Assembly (NCBI GenBank): GCA_023259675.1
Contig: JALRGT010000024.1
Location: 1 to 45,854 of the forward strand
From: Flavobacterium sp.
Lineage (GTDB): Bacteria; Bacteroidota; Bacteroidia; Flavobacteriales; Flavobacteriaceae
DNA length: 45,854 nt
Direction: 5' to 3'
The notes below the pieces were generated by a model, which was given only the letters and a program-made list of their open reading frames with translations, did no database searches and was not told where the DNA came from. This document shows, one piece after another, positions 34,292 to 42,239 of this stretch. A program made the position numbers and the translations under genes. Every line of letters starts with the position of its first letter. The stretch's first letter is position 1.

Positions 34292-34768
34292 TTAATATCC
34301 ACCACCAGGAGCAACATATTTAAGTAGTTGTCCTCTTATTTCACCTCCAGTATAAGTAGCACTATGCACATTTATATAGTAAAGTTCAGCTTTGAGATCT
34401 GCCTCCTGCGCAGTTGTTAAAGCAGCAGAGCCTGTTAATGTTCCATTACTGGCAGTTAATGTGATTACGGGGCTCGCAGTTTGTTCAGTCGTTGCTGGGC
34501 CGTGGATATGAGAAGCAGTGGCTGTCATGCCGGTATATGTGCCTGACGACACTGTTAGCATTTTTGTTGAATTGTTAAAAGTAACTGTAGCAGTTCCCAT
34601 TGCATCTGTCGTAACAGGAGTAGGTCTTTCGTTTGCTCCATTTAAAGTTGCTCTAAATGTAATTGTAGTTGGATTAGGATTAGGTTTTGGACCATCATAT
34701 CCATCATTACAAGATATGGCTCCTAATAAGGTAATTGAAAAGGCTAAAAATCTTAAAGAATGTTTCAT
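34292..34768 (-). CDS. CHRD-domain lipoprotein
   Basis: This 158-residue lipoprotein has lipobox AISC (Cys 20), a proline/asparagine linker (NDGYDGPKPNPNPT) and one CHRD domain (about 35-150). The domain is recognisable by FRATLNGANERPTPV, GTATVTFN, ASHIHGPAT and YYINVHSATYTGGEIRGQL. CHRD was named from chordin; in bacteria it occurs in secreted or outer-membrane proteins of unknown role, and its His residues might bind metal. It is a standalone gene. It is followed by a terminator and preceded by a long AT-rich gap. Confidence 0.9.
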   Translation of the reverse strand: MKHSLRFLAFSITLLGAISCNDGYDGPKPNPNPTTITFRATLNGANERPTPVTTDAMGTATVTFNNSTKMLTVSSGTYTGMTATASHIHGPATTEQTASPVITLTASNGTLTGSAALTTAQEADLKAELYYINVHSATYTGGEIRGQLLKYVAPGGGY

Positions 34769-35122
34769 GGCAAAAAATTTTAAAGATTAAAGAATGATTA
34801 CTGTTCAGTAGGAAAGTGTTTGATTTTGATGTTTTTTGTTAATAGAAAAATACTATGTAATCGTTTGATTTAGTGGTTATTAAATTTACGTATTTTTTTT
34901 TTAAATCAATTACTTTTCACTACAATATCAGTTTAATAATTTTTAAGTTTATTGCATTAATAAATTTTCAAACTTATGTTATAGATTATGAAATTAAAGA
35001 AGGTCTTATCAGGAATTAATTTTGATGTTTTTCAAAAACTTAAAAGCTATTTTCTAAATAATGCTTTAGCGATTAGTGAAATAATTCATCATTAAACACT
35101 TCGACAAATAAACGATTACATC
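34769..35122. other. Intergenic region CHRD gene-rlmH
   Basis: This 354-bp AT-rich gap should hold the minus-strand promoter of the CHRD gene. A 35-codon plus-strand ORF (ATG 34988 to TAA 35095) is present but has no recognisable feature or promoter. No RNA gene or repeat was seen. Confidence 0.6.
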
Positions 35123-35596
35123 TTATTGATGATGGTACGGTTCGTTTCTCAAAATCGTAAAACCTCTATACAATTGTTCAATAAAAAACAAACGCACCAT
35201 TTGATGGGAGAAAGTCATTAGGGAGAGTGAAATTTTTCCTTGAGCTTTGGCATACACTGTATCCGAAAATCCATAAGGACCACCAATTACAAAAACCAAT
35301 GTTTTAATTCCGGAATTCATTTTCTTTTGTAATTCTTCAGAAAAGCCTACGCTTGAGAAATTTTTGCCATTTTCGTCTAATAAAATCAATTGGTCAGTTG
35401 GAGTGATTTTAGAGAGTATCAATTCGCCTTCTTTTTCTTTTTGCTGGCTTTCAGATAAGTTTTTTACGTTTTTAATGTCTGGGATTATTTCTAAATCAAA
35501 TTTGATATAAAAGGACAAACGTTTGGTGTAATCATCTATTAAAGTTTGCAAGGCTTTGTTATCGGTTTTACCAATTGCGATAAGTTTGATATTCAT
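35123..35596 (-). CDS. rlmH: 23S rRNA (pseudouridine1915-N3)-methyltransferase RlmH
   Basis: This 157-residue SPOUT-class methyltransferase modifies pseudouridine 1915 in helix 69 of 23S rRNA. The family pattern is complete: MNIKLIAIGKTDNKALQTLI, LLDENGKNFSS, FVIGGPYGFS (SAM-binding knot), LSLMTFSHQMVRLFFIEQLYR and C-terminal EPYHHQ, with the conserved His-His tail. The ATG at 35596 begins the conserved core. A longer start at 35635 would add a 13-residue stretch with no counterpart in the family and would run into the MscS terminator hairpin. Confidence 0.95.
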   Translation of the reverse strand: MNIKLIAIGKTDNKALQTLIDDYTKRLSFYIKFDLEIIPDIKNVKNLSESQQKEKEGELILSKITPTDQLILLDENGKNFSSVGFSEELQKKMNSGIKTLVFVIGGPYGFSDTVYAKAQGKISLSLMTFSHQMVRLFFIEQLYRGFTILRNEPYHHQ

Positions 35597-35627
35597 TAGA
35601 AGGAGTTTTGAAGGGCGTAAAGATACA

Positions 35628-35664
35628 AAAACCACTATTTTTATAATGCCTTAATAGTGGTTTT
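35628..35664 (-). terminator. Terminator after the MscS-like channel gene
   Basis: The 12-bp stem AAAACCACTATT/AATAGTGGTTTT (35628-35639 and 35653-35664) lies just after the stop of the minus-strand channel gene and before the rlmH start. The following T tract is short. Confidence 0.6.
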
Positions 35665-35681
35665 CGCTATTCAATGTTGTG

Positions 35682-37631
35682 TTATTCTTCTTTATTTATT
35701 TTAAAATTAAAAGGAGGTGCTTTGTAATTTTTGTCTAAATAATTCTCAGGAATAGTAGTTTGACTTCCATCACGAGCAGCCCGATAATGTGGAGACATAA
35801 TTTCAATTCCTCTCTCATTGCAAATATCCTGAATGTTCTGGTGCAAATCAGAATAAATAACTGCTTGCTTATTCGGTTCTTTGATGTAGGCATTAATTTC
35901 ATAAGAAACATAAAAATCATCTAAACTCGTTTGTAATACAAAAGGTTTAGGTTCCGGTAACACCAGATTTGTTTTTGATGCCGCTTCAATTAATGCTTCA
36001 TGCATGGTTTTCCAGGGAACATCATAACCAATAGTTACTGTTGAGTGAATAATTAGTCCTTTTTCGGGAGCATCACTGCTGTAATTGATTGTATGGCTAT
36101 TCATTACGGTGGAGTTGGGAATCGAAATAATTTCATTTTTAATGGTTCTGATTCTGGTAACCAATAAAGATTTTTCGATGACATCTCCGGTTACTTCGCC
36201 AATTTTTACGCGGTCTCCAATTTTAAACAAACGCATATAAGTAAGGATCAAACCAGCTATAATGTTAGACAGAGAACCCGCCGAACCAAAGGTGAATAAG
36301 AATCCTAGAAAAACAGAAACTCCTTTGAAAGCTTCAGATTGACTGCCTGGTAATAACGGATAAATGACAACAATCATAAAAGCAAATACAAGTATTCGTA
36401 TAATTTGGTAGGTTGGATTCGCCCAATCGGCATAAAATCCAGGAATTTCAAGATTGCCTTTTTGGATTTCATTTTTCAAAAAGTTGATGCCTTTGAGTAC
36501 GTATCTGAAAACTAAAATTATAACTAAGGTGGTAATTAAATTAGGCAAATAGTTCCAAAAACCTAAAGCTATTTTCTTCACCGGGTTTAAAATGTAGCCA
36601 AACAGAATTCCTGCAAAATCCTTTGTCCAAGGAAAAATTCCAAAAAGAATTGGCAAAGCGGTATAAATAATAATCGCAATAAATACCCATTTTAGAAAGG
36701 TGTTTACAGTAAGTAAAGCATTTACTTGTTGATGCGCATCAAATAAGGTAAAGTTTCTAATTTTAATTCCTTTAATGCGATGATTTTCTTCATTTATTAT
36801 TTTGCTTTCAAACCAGTGAAATAATTTTTTGATGTATTTGATTAAGAAAAAGATAATAAAAATGACCAATAATGCCAAGCCTATTTCTTTAGCCAAAGTA
36901 CTAAAACCAGTCTCTTGTTTGTATTTGATTATAGCATCGGTAATAATGGTTTTATATTGTTTTGCCAAGTCTGATTTTGTAGTGTTGTTCCAGATAGCAT
37001 CGTTTTCGGAAACGCTCATAATAATACTTTCTCCTTTTACAATGTCTAAAGTCGTTTCGGTTTCGATAATTTCAATAGATTTTGCATTAAAACCAAATTC
37101 GTCCGCAAGTTTACTGATTCGTGCCCTTATTGCAACGGCTCTGTCTTTGGCAGAAAAACTCCCCAGTTTGTTATAAATTACAAATAAAGTGTCATTGAAA
37201 AATCCAGTTACGGGATATCCTTTAACACTATGACGTAAAGAATTTATTTCTCTTTTTTTGTTAGCAATGCGAATAGAATCCGATTTATTTAAATCGTTCA
37301 GTTGTTTTAGCAGTTCTTCCTTTTTTAAATTGTCCGTAGTTTTTAGTGATAAAAGTTGGGTTTCTAGGGAAGCCTTTTTAATGGAATCTACGATATGCTG
37401 TTTTTCAATAAGGTCTAATTTTTTATTGAAATCTTGTAGGATTGCTAAATTAACCGAATCGTTTTTGGTGTTGTCTTGTTGAGAAAGAACAGATTGTGAA
37501 ATGAATAAAAAAATAAAACAAATTGATACCCTTTTAATTTTGTTTATGACAAAGAGTATAGATGAATCCAAATTACTTTGGAAATTAGCGCTAACTATTT
37601 CTTTATAAGGTCGATTTTTGATTATTAACAT
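35682..37631 (-). CDS. Large MscS-family mechanosensitive channel
   Basis: This 649-residue protein has an N-terminal export signal (KRVSICFIFLFISQSVLSQQ, about residues 33-52), a long extracytoplasmic coiled-coil region (about 53-240, including QIADKxR-like KDRAVAIRARISKLADEFG), several membrane helices (about 245-430) and a C-terminal MscS domain. The pore helix region is GSLSNIIAGLILTYMRLFKIGD and the beta domain is VKIGEVTGDVIEKSLLVTRI. It releases solutes on hypo-osmotic shock. The MscK-like N-terminal extension explains its length. The only ATG gives about 32 residues ahead of the signal; a downstream non-ATG start is possible. Confidence 0.88.
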   Translation of the reverse strand: MLIIKNRPYKEIVSANFQSNLDSSILFVINKIKRVSICFIFLFISQSVLSQQDNTKNDSVNLAILQDFNKKLDLIEKQHIVDSIKKASLETQLLSLKTTDNLKKEELLKQLNDLNKSDSIRIANKKREINSLRHSVKGYPVTGFFNDTLFVIYNKLGSFSAKDRAVAIRARISKLADEFGFNAKSIEIIETETTLDIVKGESIIMSVSENDAIWNNTTKSDLAKQYKTIITDAIIKYKQETGFSTLAKEIGLALLVIFIIFFLIKYIKKLFHWFESKIINEENHRIKGIKIRNFTLFDAHQQVNALLTVNTFLKWVFIAIIIYTALPILFGIFPWTKDFAGILFGYILNPVKKIALGFWNYLPNLITTLVIILVFRYVLKGINFLKNEIQKGNLEIPGFYADWANPTYQIIRILVFAFMIVVIYPLLPGSQSEAFKGVSVFLGFLFTFGSAGSLSNIIAGLILTYMRLFKIGDRVKIGEVTGDVIEKSLLVTRIRTIKNEIISIPNSTVMNSHTINYSSDAPEKGLIIHSTVTIGYDVPWKTMHEALIEAASKTNLVLPEPKPFVLQTSLDDFYVSYEINAYIKEPNKQAVIYSDLHQNIQDICNERGIEIMSPHYRAARDGSQTTIPENYLDKNYKAPPFNFKINKEE

Positions 37632-37773
37632 AAGGTAATGTATAAGGCTCCATAAGCATAGTGGACTAAAATACTGCTTTTTTAATTTGGATTAGCATTT
37701 TGTTTTGAAAAATATAATTGAATGAAGCCTTGTGTTTTAAAAAGTTCTTGTAGCGTAATTTGAAAAATAAATA

Positions 37774-38619
37774 TTATTTTTTACCATAAATAACGGTTGC
37801 GCTTGCATCTATGATGATATTTTCTTCATGATATTTCTCCTTCATAATTTGAAATACTTCAGATTTGATTTTATCTTTCATCTCATCGTCAGCTTTACTG
37901 AGAGCAGACACAAACGGAGCAGCCACATCTGTCATCATGTTCCAATAGGTGTCAGCGTTTCCACAATTTAATTTACCGAGAACTTCCTTTTCAAAAGTGT
38001 TTTTTAGTCCCACTTTATTGAAAAGATCTTCCATATAACCACTTTTGGCACAGCGAAACATTCCAGGAGCCTCGGGAGCTGGTGGCTGTAATTGCATATT
38101 TCTATTAATCGTTCCTCCTATAGCGGTTACCCAAAAGTTTTTTTCAGGTACATTCCAGACGGCAATTGCTAGACGTCCACCCGGTTTAAGAACTCGAAAT
38201 ATTTCCTTGGTTGCCAATTCCATATCTGGGAAAAACATATATCCAAATCGACAACTCACCGCATCAAAACTATTGTCAGGAAATGGAAGTTCGGATACAT
38301 CACAAACTAAAGTCTCAATATTGTTAATTCCTTTTTGATTGGCATTTTCTAGCGCTACTTTAAGCATGTCCTCGGAAAGATCCGTAAGGGTAACTTTTCC
38401 GTTTTTTAGTTTTTGGGCTATTGAAAGTCCCGGTTCTCCTGTTCCGGATGCAATATCCAGGACAATATCCGTTTCTTTAAGATCTAGCGCATTAACGATT
38501 TCATTCCCCATCGGTTGTAGAAATTCCATTATGAGATGATCCCATTTTTTCCAACCAGGAGAAAATTTATCCCATGATGCCTTCTGTTGGTCTCTGATTT
38601 GTTCAAGTTGTGGATTCAT
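37774..38619 (-). CDS. Class I SAM-dependent methyltransferase (UbiE-like)
   Basis: This 281-residue cytosolic protein has the Methyltransf_11/25 fold. Motif I is VLDIASGTGEPGLSIA (about 52-67), motif II is VTLTDLSEDMLKVA, and VSCRFGYMFFPDMELATKEI followed by RVLKPGGRLAIAVW (about 130-152) is the UbiE/COQ5-like post-II region. The C-terminal third is helical and may bind the substrate. The substrate cannot be read from the sequence; quinone or small-molecule methylation is possible. It is a lone gene with an AT-rich gap of 142 bp before the MscS gene and 59 bp from the cytochrome gene. Confidence 0.85.
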   Translation of the reverse strand: MNPQLEQIRDQQKASWDKFSPGWKKWDHLIMEFLQPMGNEIVNALDLKETDIVLDIASGTGEPGLSIAQKLKNGKVTLTDLSEDMLKVALENANQKGINNIETLVCDVSELPFPDNSFDAVSCRFGYMFFPDMELATKEIFRVLKPGGRLAIAVWNVPEKNFWVTAIGGTINRNMQLQPPAPEAPGMFRCAKSGYMEDLFNKVGLKNTFEKEVLGKLNCGNADTYWNMMTDVAAPFVSALSKADDEMKDKIKSEVFQIMKEKYHEENIIIDASATVIYGKK

Positions 38620-38678
38620 TTTACATTTATTTTTAAATTAAAATATTGATTACCGTTTAATTGGAGCAGCTTTTTAAA

Positions 38679-39638
38679 TTATTCATAAATAGACCTTTGA
38701 ACTTTGTTTTTGATTGGAGGAATGGTTTTTAGATATTGATAAATGGCATTGATTTCTGTTTCGGTAAGTTGGTTGTAAGGAGTCATTGGGTAGGTTAGGG
38801 CATTCTCACCGTCTTTAATACCAAATCGTACGGCTCTGATGAATTGTTCTTTAGACCAATTTCCAATTCCTGTTTCCTTATCTAGAGTTAGATTAGGAGT
38901 CGGTTTCACTCTTCCTTCTCTATCCAAAGGCTTGTTTCCTCCGCCAAAATATCCGGCACTTAATTCAGGTTGCAAAAAATTATTGGTTTTAAAATCGGCA
39001 GAATGGCAAGAAAAACAATCTAGGTTTGCGGCTAAATATTTCCCTAATGCAATGGTATTTGTAGAATCAGGGAGTATGATTCTCTTTTCAGGTAAAGGAA
39101 ATGGTTTCCAAGCCACACGACACAATAATTTAGTTAAAAAAGAGGGGTTTGTTGGAATGTCAGGAGTAGGGTCTGCTATGACCAGTGGATCGTCAGATCG
39201 TAAAAATGAAATTATGGCATTTATGTCTTCATCTGCCATTGTTGGTAATTTTACCATATAGGGTGGTGCGTACTGACCGTTATTTTTAATCCCTGTTCTA
39301 AGTAAATAGAGTAATTCACCATCTGTCCATTTTCCAATGCCATAGTTCTTGTCATCTGTAATGTTTTGGGAATAAATATCACCAAATTCTGCGGGAGCAT
39401 CTAACATTTTAACACCAGTTAGTTTTCCTGTCTCATGATTGATATGGCAATTGGCACAGAGCATTAAAACCAATTTTTTTCCCCTCGCAACTGATCTGGA
39501 ATCACTTTTTACGGTGTAATTAATATGTAATGTTTTGTATTTCGGAATATCGCTAGAATTGATGTAAATATATCCTATTAGCCCAACGACTACTATTGTC
39601 AACAAAATTATTCCGATAATTTTTAATGCTTTTTTCAT
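38679..39638 (-). CDS. Membrane-anchored dihaem cytochrome c
   Basis: This 319-residue protein has an N-terminal membrane anchor (about 1-25, MKKALKIIGIILLTIVVVG) and two cytochrome c domains. Haem-binding motifs are CANCH (C61, C64, H65) and CFSCH (C208, C211, H212). Candidate axial Met ligands lie in the PPYMVKLP and LTYPMTPYN segments. Such proteins pass electrons in the periplasm, for instance to an oxidase or an alcohol/sugar dehydrogenase, but no partner is encoded nearby. An in-frame TTG 66 bp upstream would put an extra segment before the anchor, so the ATG at 39638 is preferred. Confidence 0.87.
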   Translation of the reverse strand: MKKALKIIGIILLTIVVVGLIGYIYINSSDIPKYKTLHINYTVKSDSRSVARGKKLVLMLCANCHINHETGKLTGVKMLDAPAEFGDIYSQNITDDKNYGIGKWTDGELLYLLRTGIKNNGQYAPPYMVKLPTMADEDINAIISFLRSDDPLVIADPTPDIPTNPSFLTKLLCRVAWKPFPLPEKRIILPDSTNTIALGKYLAANLDCFSCHSADFKTNNFLQPELSAGYFGGGNKPLDREGRVKPTPNLTLDKETGIGNWSKEQFIRAVRFGIKDGENALTYPMTPYNQLTETEINAIYQYLKTIPPIKNKVQRSIYE

Positions 39639-39916
39639 AGAATCAATTATTAAAGGGTTTTTTAAATGTTTTAAAAAATAAATAAATTTACAAATATTTA
39701 ACAAATAAATAGCTTTTAAAAAATTGTTATTTAGTGTGTTATGTTTTGTTGGTTTTTTATAATGTGCTTCAGAAAAGGATAAAATATTTAAAGTATATTA
39801 ATCTGTTTCTATTTTAAAAGAAACAAAGTTGCAATGCTTTTTCAATCCTTTATTCAAACAAACTTTCAAATCCACAAAATAAATTCTACTTTAGCCTGAT
39901 ATAAATTTCCTTTAAA

Positions 39917-40774
39917 ATGATTAGTGAAGCTCAGTTTAAAAACGAATTACAAATATTAATTTCAAATGCTATTCGTGAGGATGTTGGTGATGGTGATCAC
40001 AGTTCTTTGGCTTGTATTCCGGTTACCGCACAAGGCAAGGCAAAACTTTTGGTAAAAGACGAAGGGATTATTGCCGGAGTTGAATTTGCTCAAATGATTT
40101 TTAATTATGTTGATTCCAATCTGCAAATTGAAACATTTATATCAGATGGAAGTCCAGTTACATTTGGAGATGTTGTATTGCATGTTTCCGGCAGTTCACA
40201 ATCTATTTTGAAAGCAGAGCGCATGGTGTTGAATTCGATGCAACGAATGTCGGCTATTGCAACCAAAACCCATGAATATGTAAAATTACTTGAAGGGACC
40301 AAGGCAAAAATTCTCGATACAAGAAAAACGACTCCAGGTTTCAGGGTAGCCGAAAAATGGGCAGTAAAATTAGGAGGAGGCGAAAACCATCGTTTTGCTT
40401 TATATGACATGATTATGTTGAAAGACAATCATATTGATTTTGCCGGTGGAATTACGTTGGCGATTGCCAAAACAAAAGCCTATCTGAAAGAGAATAATAA
40501 AGATTTAAAAATTATTGTAGAAGCCAGAGATATAGATGAAGTCAAAGAAATAATAGCCTGTGAAGGGATTCATAGAATCTTGTTGGATAATTTTGATTAC
40601 GAAATGACTAAGGCAGCAGTGATTTTAATTGGTGATAAATGCCAAACGGAATCTTCTGGGAATATAAATGAAGAAACCATACGAAAATATGCTGAATGTG
40701 GTGTCGATTTCATTTCTTCTGGAGCTTTGACCCATTCTGTTTATAACATGGATTTGAGTTTAAAAGCGATATGA
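39917..40774 (+). CDS. nadC: Nicotinate-nucleotide pyrophosphorylase (carboxylating)
   Basis: This 285-residue enzyme converts quinolinate and PRPP to nicotinate mononucleotide, CO2 and diphosphate, in de novo NAD synthesis. Motifs are IREDVGDGDHSS at the N-terminus, LNSMQRMSAIATKT, LDTRKTTPGFRVAEKWAVKLGGGENHRFALYD, MLKDNHIDF, VEARDIDEV and DFISSGALTHSV. These cover the complete substrate-binding barrel. It is followed by the BrkB-like membrane protein gene after a 25-bp gap. NadA and NadB are not encoded in the window. Confidence 0.96.
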   Translation: MISEAQFKNELQILISNAIREDVGDGDHSSLACIPVTAQGKAKLLVKDEGIIAGVEFAQMIFNYVDSNLQIETFISDGSPVTFGDVVLHVSGSSQSILKAERMVLNSMQRMSAIATKTHEYVKLLEGTKAKILDTRKTTPGFRVAEKWAVKLGGGENHRFALYDMIMLKDNHIDFAGGITLAIAKTKAYLKENNKDLKIIVEARDIDEVKEIIACEGIHRILLDNFDYEMTKAAVILIGDKCQTESSGNINEETIRKYAECGVDFISSGALTHSVYNMDLSLKAI

Positions 40775-40799
40775 TTTTTTCATATTAAACCTGAAAATC

Positions 40800-41723
40800 A
40801 TGAGCCAAGAAATTGAAGAAAGTATAGAAAAAGTACCTGTTTTACGTGATCTTGTCCGTTTATTGAAAAGGATTAAGCTGCCGTGGTTAGAGGGGCTTAC
40901 ATTTTATGATTTATTGGAATTGTATGGTATTGGGATAGCAGAAGGTGCGTTGTCTAATCGAGCAGGTGCTATTGCATTTAGTTTTTTTATGGCTTTGTTT
41001 CCTTTTGCCTTATTTATTCTGAATCTCATTCCGTATATTCCAATAGAGGGTTTTCAAGATGATTTTTTGAAATTTGTGGCTGATGGTGTACCTCCAAATA
41101 CCTATCAGGCTATTGCCAATATTATTGAAGACATTCTTCATAACAGTCATTCAGGACTATTGTCTTCTGGATTTTTGTTGTCTATTTTGTTGATGGCTAA
41201 CGGATTAAATGCTATTTTGGGAGGGTTTGAAAATTCTAAACATGTGTTGGTAAAAAGAGGTTTTTTTCATCAATATTTTGTGGCTATTGGAATGTCGGTA
41301 GTATTATCTTTTTTGTTAATTCTTACGGTAGCCATTATTGTTGTCTTTGAGGTTTTTATCCAAAAACTAACAAACCATGATATATTGAATGAACAAATTC
41401 CTTTGATAGTAATGGGGCGTTATGGTTTTTTAATTTTGATGATATTAATTACTACGTCTATATTGTTTAAGTTTGGAACGAAACACGATAAAAGCAGGTC
41501 ATTTATATCTATTGGCTCTGTTTTTACGACAATTTTAGTTATTGTGATTTCTTATTCATTTGGAATATGGGTTCTTCGTTTTTCCCAATACAATGAGCTT
41601 TATGGATCCATTGGAACTTTATTGATTATCATGTTTTACATTTGGTTAAACTGCATGGTTTTGTTATTGGGCTTTGAGTTGAATGTGGTCATAAATAAAT
41701 TAAAAAAGGGTAAAAAGCTTTGA
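40800..41723 (+). CDS. YihY/BrkB-family membrane protein
   Basis: This 307-residue inner-membrane protein has six predicted helices. The N-terminal amphipathic part (1-55) leads into RAGAIAFSFFMALFPFALFIL (one part of a family hallmark), then NGLNAILGGFENSK, and the last helices around YNELYGSIGTLLIIMFYIWLNCMVLLLGFELN, which is the other hallmark. The family was once called ribonuclease BN by error and later virulence factor BrkB; its function is not settled. It is 25 bp after nadC and could be co-transcribed. Confidence 0.9.
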   Translation: MSQEIEESIEKVPVLRDLVRLLKRIKLPWLEGLTFYDLLELYGIGIAEGALSNRAGAIAFSFFMALFPFALFILNLIPYIPIEGFQDDFLKFVADGVPPNTYQAIANIIEDILHNSHSGLLSSGFLLSILLMANGLNAILGGFENSKHVLVKRGFFHQYFVAIGMSVVLSFLLILTVAIIVVFEVFIQKLTNHDILNEQIPLIVMGRYGFLILMILITTSILFKFGTKHDKSRSFISIGSVFTTILVIVISYSFGIWVLRFSQYNELYGSIGTLLIIMFYIWLNCMVLLLGFELNVVINKLKKGKKL

Positions 41724-41765
41724 TTTGATGAAAAAATAATCATTAATTTTAATTAAATTTTAGAT

Positions 41766-42200
41766 ATGAAACAAATTTATATTATCGGATTTTTATTTAT
41801 AACATCCATTTTTTATGCTCAAAATCAATCGGTTTTGGGTAAATGGAAAACCATTGATGATGAAACAGGTAAAGCAAAGGCGATCATAGATATATATGAG
41901 AAATCAGGAAAAATTTATGGGAAGGTCGTTACAATTATAGAGGAAGAACACAAGGGTGATTTGTGTGTGAATTGTTCCGGAGAAGATAAAAACAAACCAA
42001 TTGTTGGAATGGTAATTATCAAAGGGCTTTCTAGGGAAGGAAACAATGAATATGGTTCCGGAAAAATATTAGATCCCAAAAACGGAAAAATATATAAATG
42101 TTTTATTCAACTTGAAGAAAAAGACAAATTAAAAGTTAGAGGATACATCGGTTTTTCAATTCTTGGAAGAACACAATTTTGGTACAGGGTTAAGAGTTAG
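41766..42200 (+). CDS. DUF2147-family secreted protein
   Basis: This 144-residue exported protein has a signal peptide ending in SIFYAQ. The mature part is one DUF2147 domain, with VLGKWKTIDDETGKAKAIIDIY at its start, a CVNCSGEDKNKPIVGMVIIKGL segment with a CxxC pair, and GYIGFSILGRTQFW at the end. These small beta-barrel proteins are exported; the function is unknown, though a lipocalin-like role has been proposed. It sits between a membrane protein gene and priA, with a gap of 39 bp before priA. Confidence 0.88.
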   Translation: MKQIYIIGFLFITSIFYAQNQSVLGKWKTIDDETGKAKAIIDIYEKSGKIYGKVVTIIEEEHKGDLCVNCSGEDKNKPIVGMVIIKGLSREGNNEYGSGKILDPKNGKIYKCFIQLEEKDKLKVRGYIGFSILGRTQFWYRVKS

Positions 42201-42239
42201 AAATAAGACCGCATTCAGCCAATTTATAAAAAAAATTAA

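Noticed and set aside
34988..35095. 35-codon ORF between the CHRD and rlmH genes
   Set aside because: No promoter, signal, domain or known homologue supports it, and such short ORFs arise by chance in AT-rich DNA.
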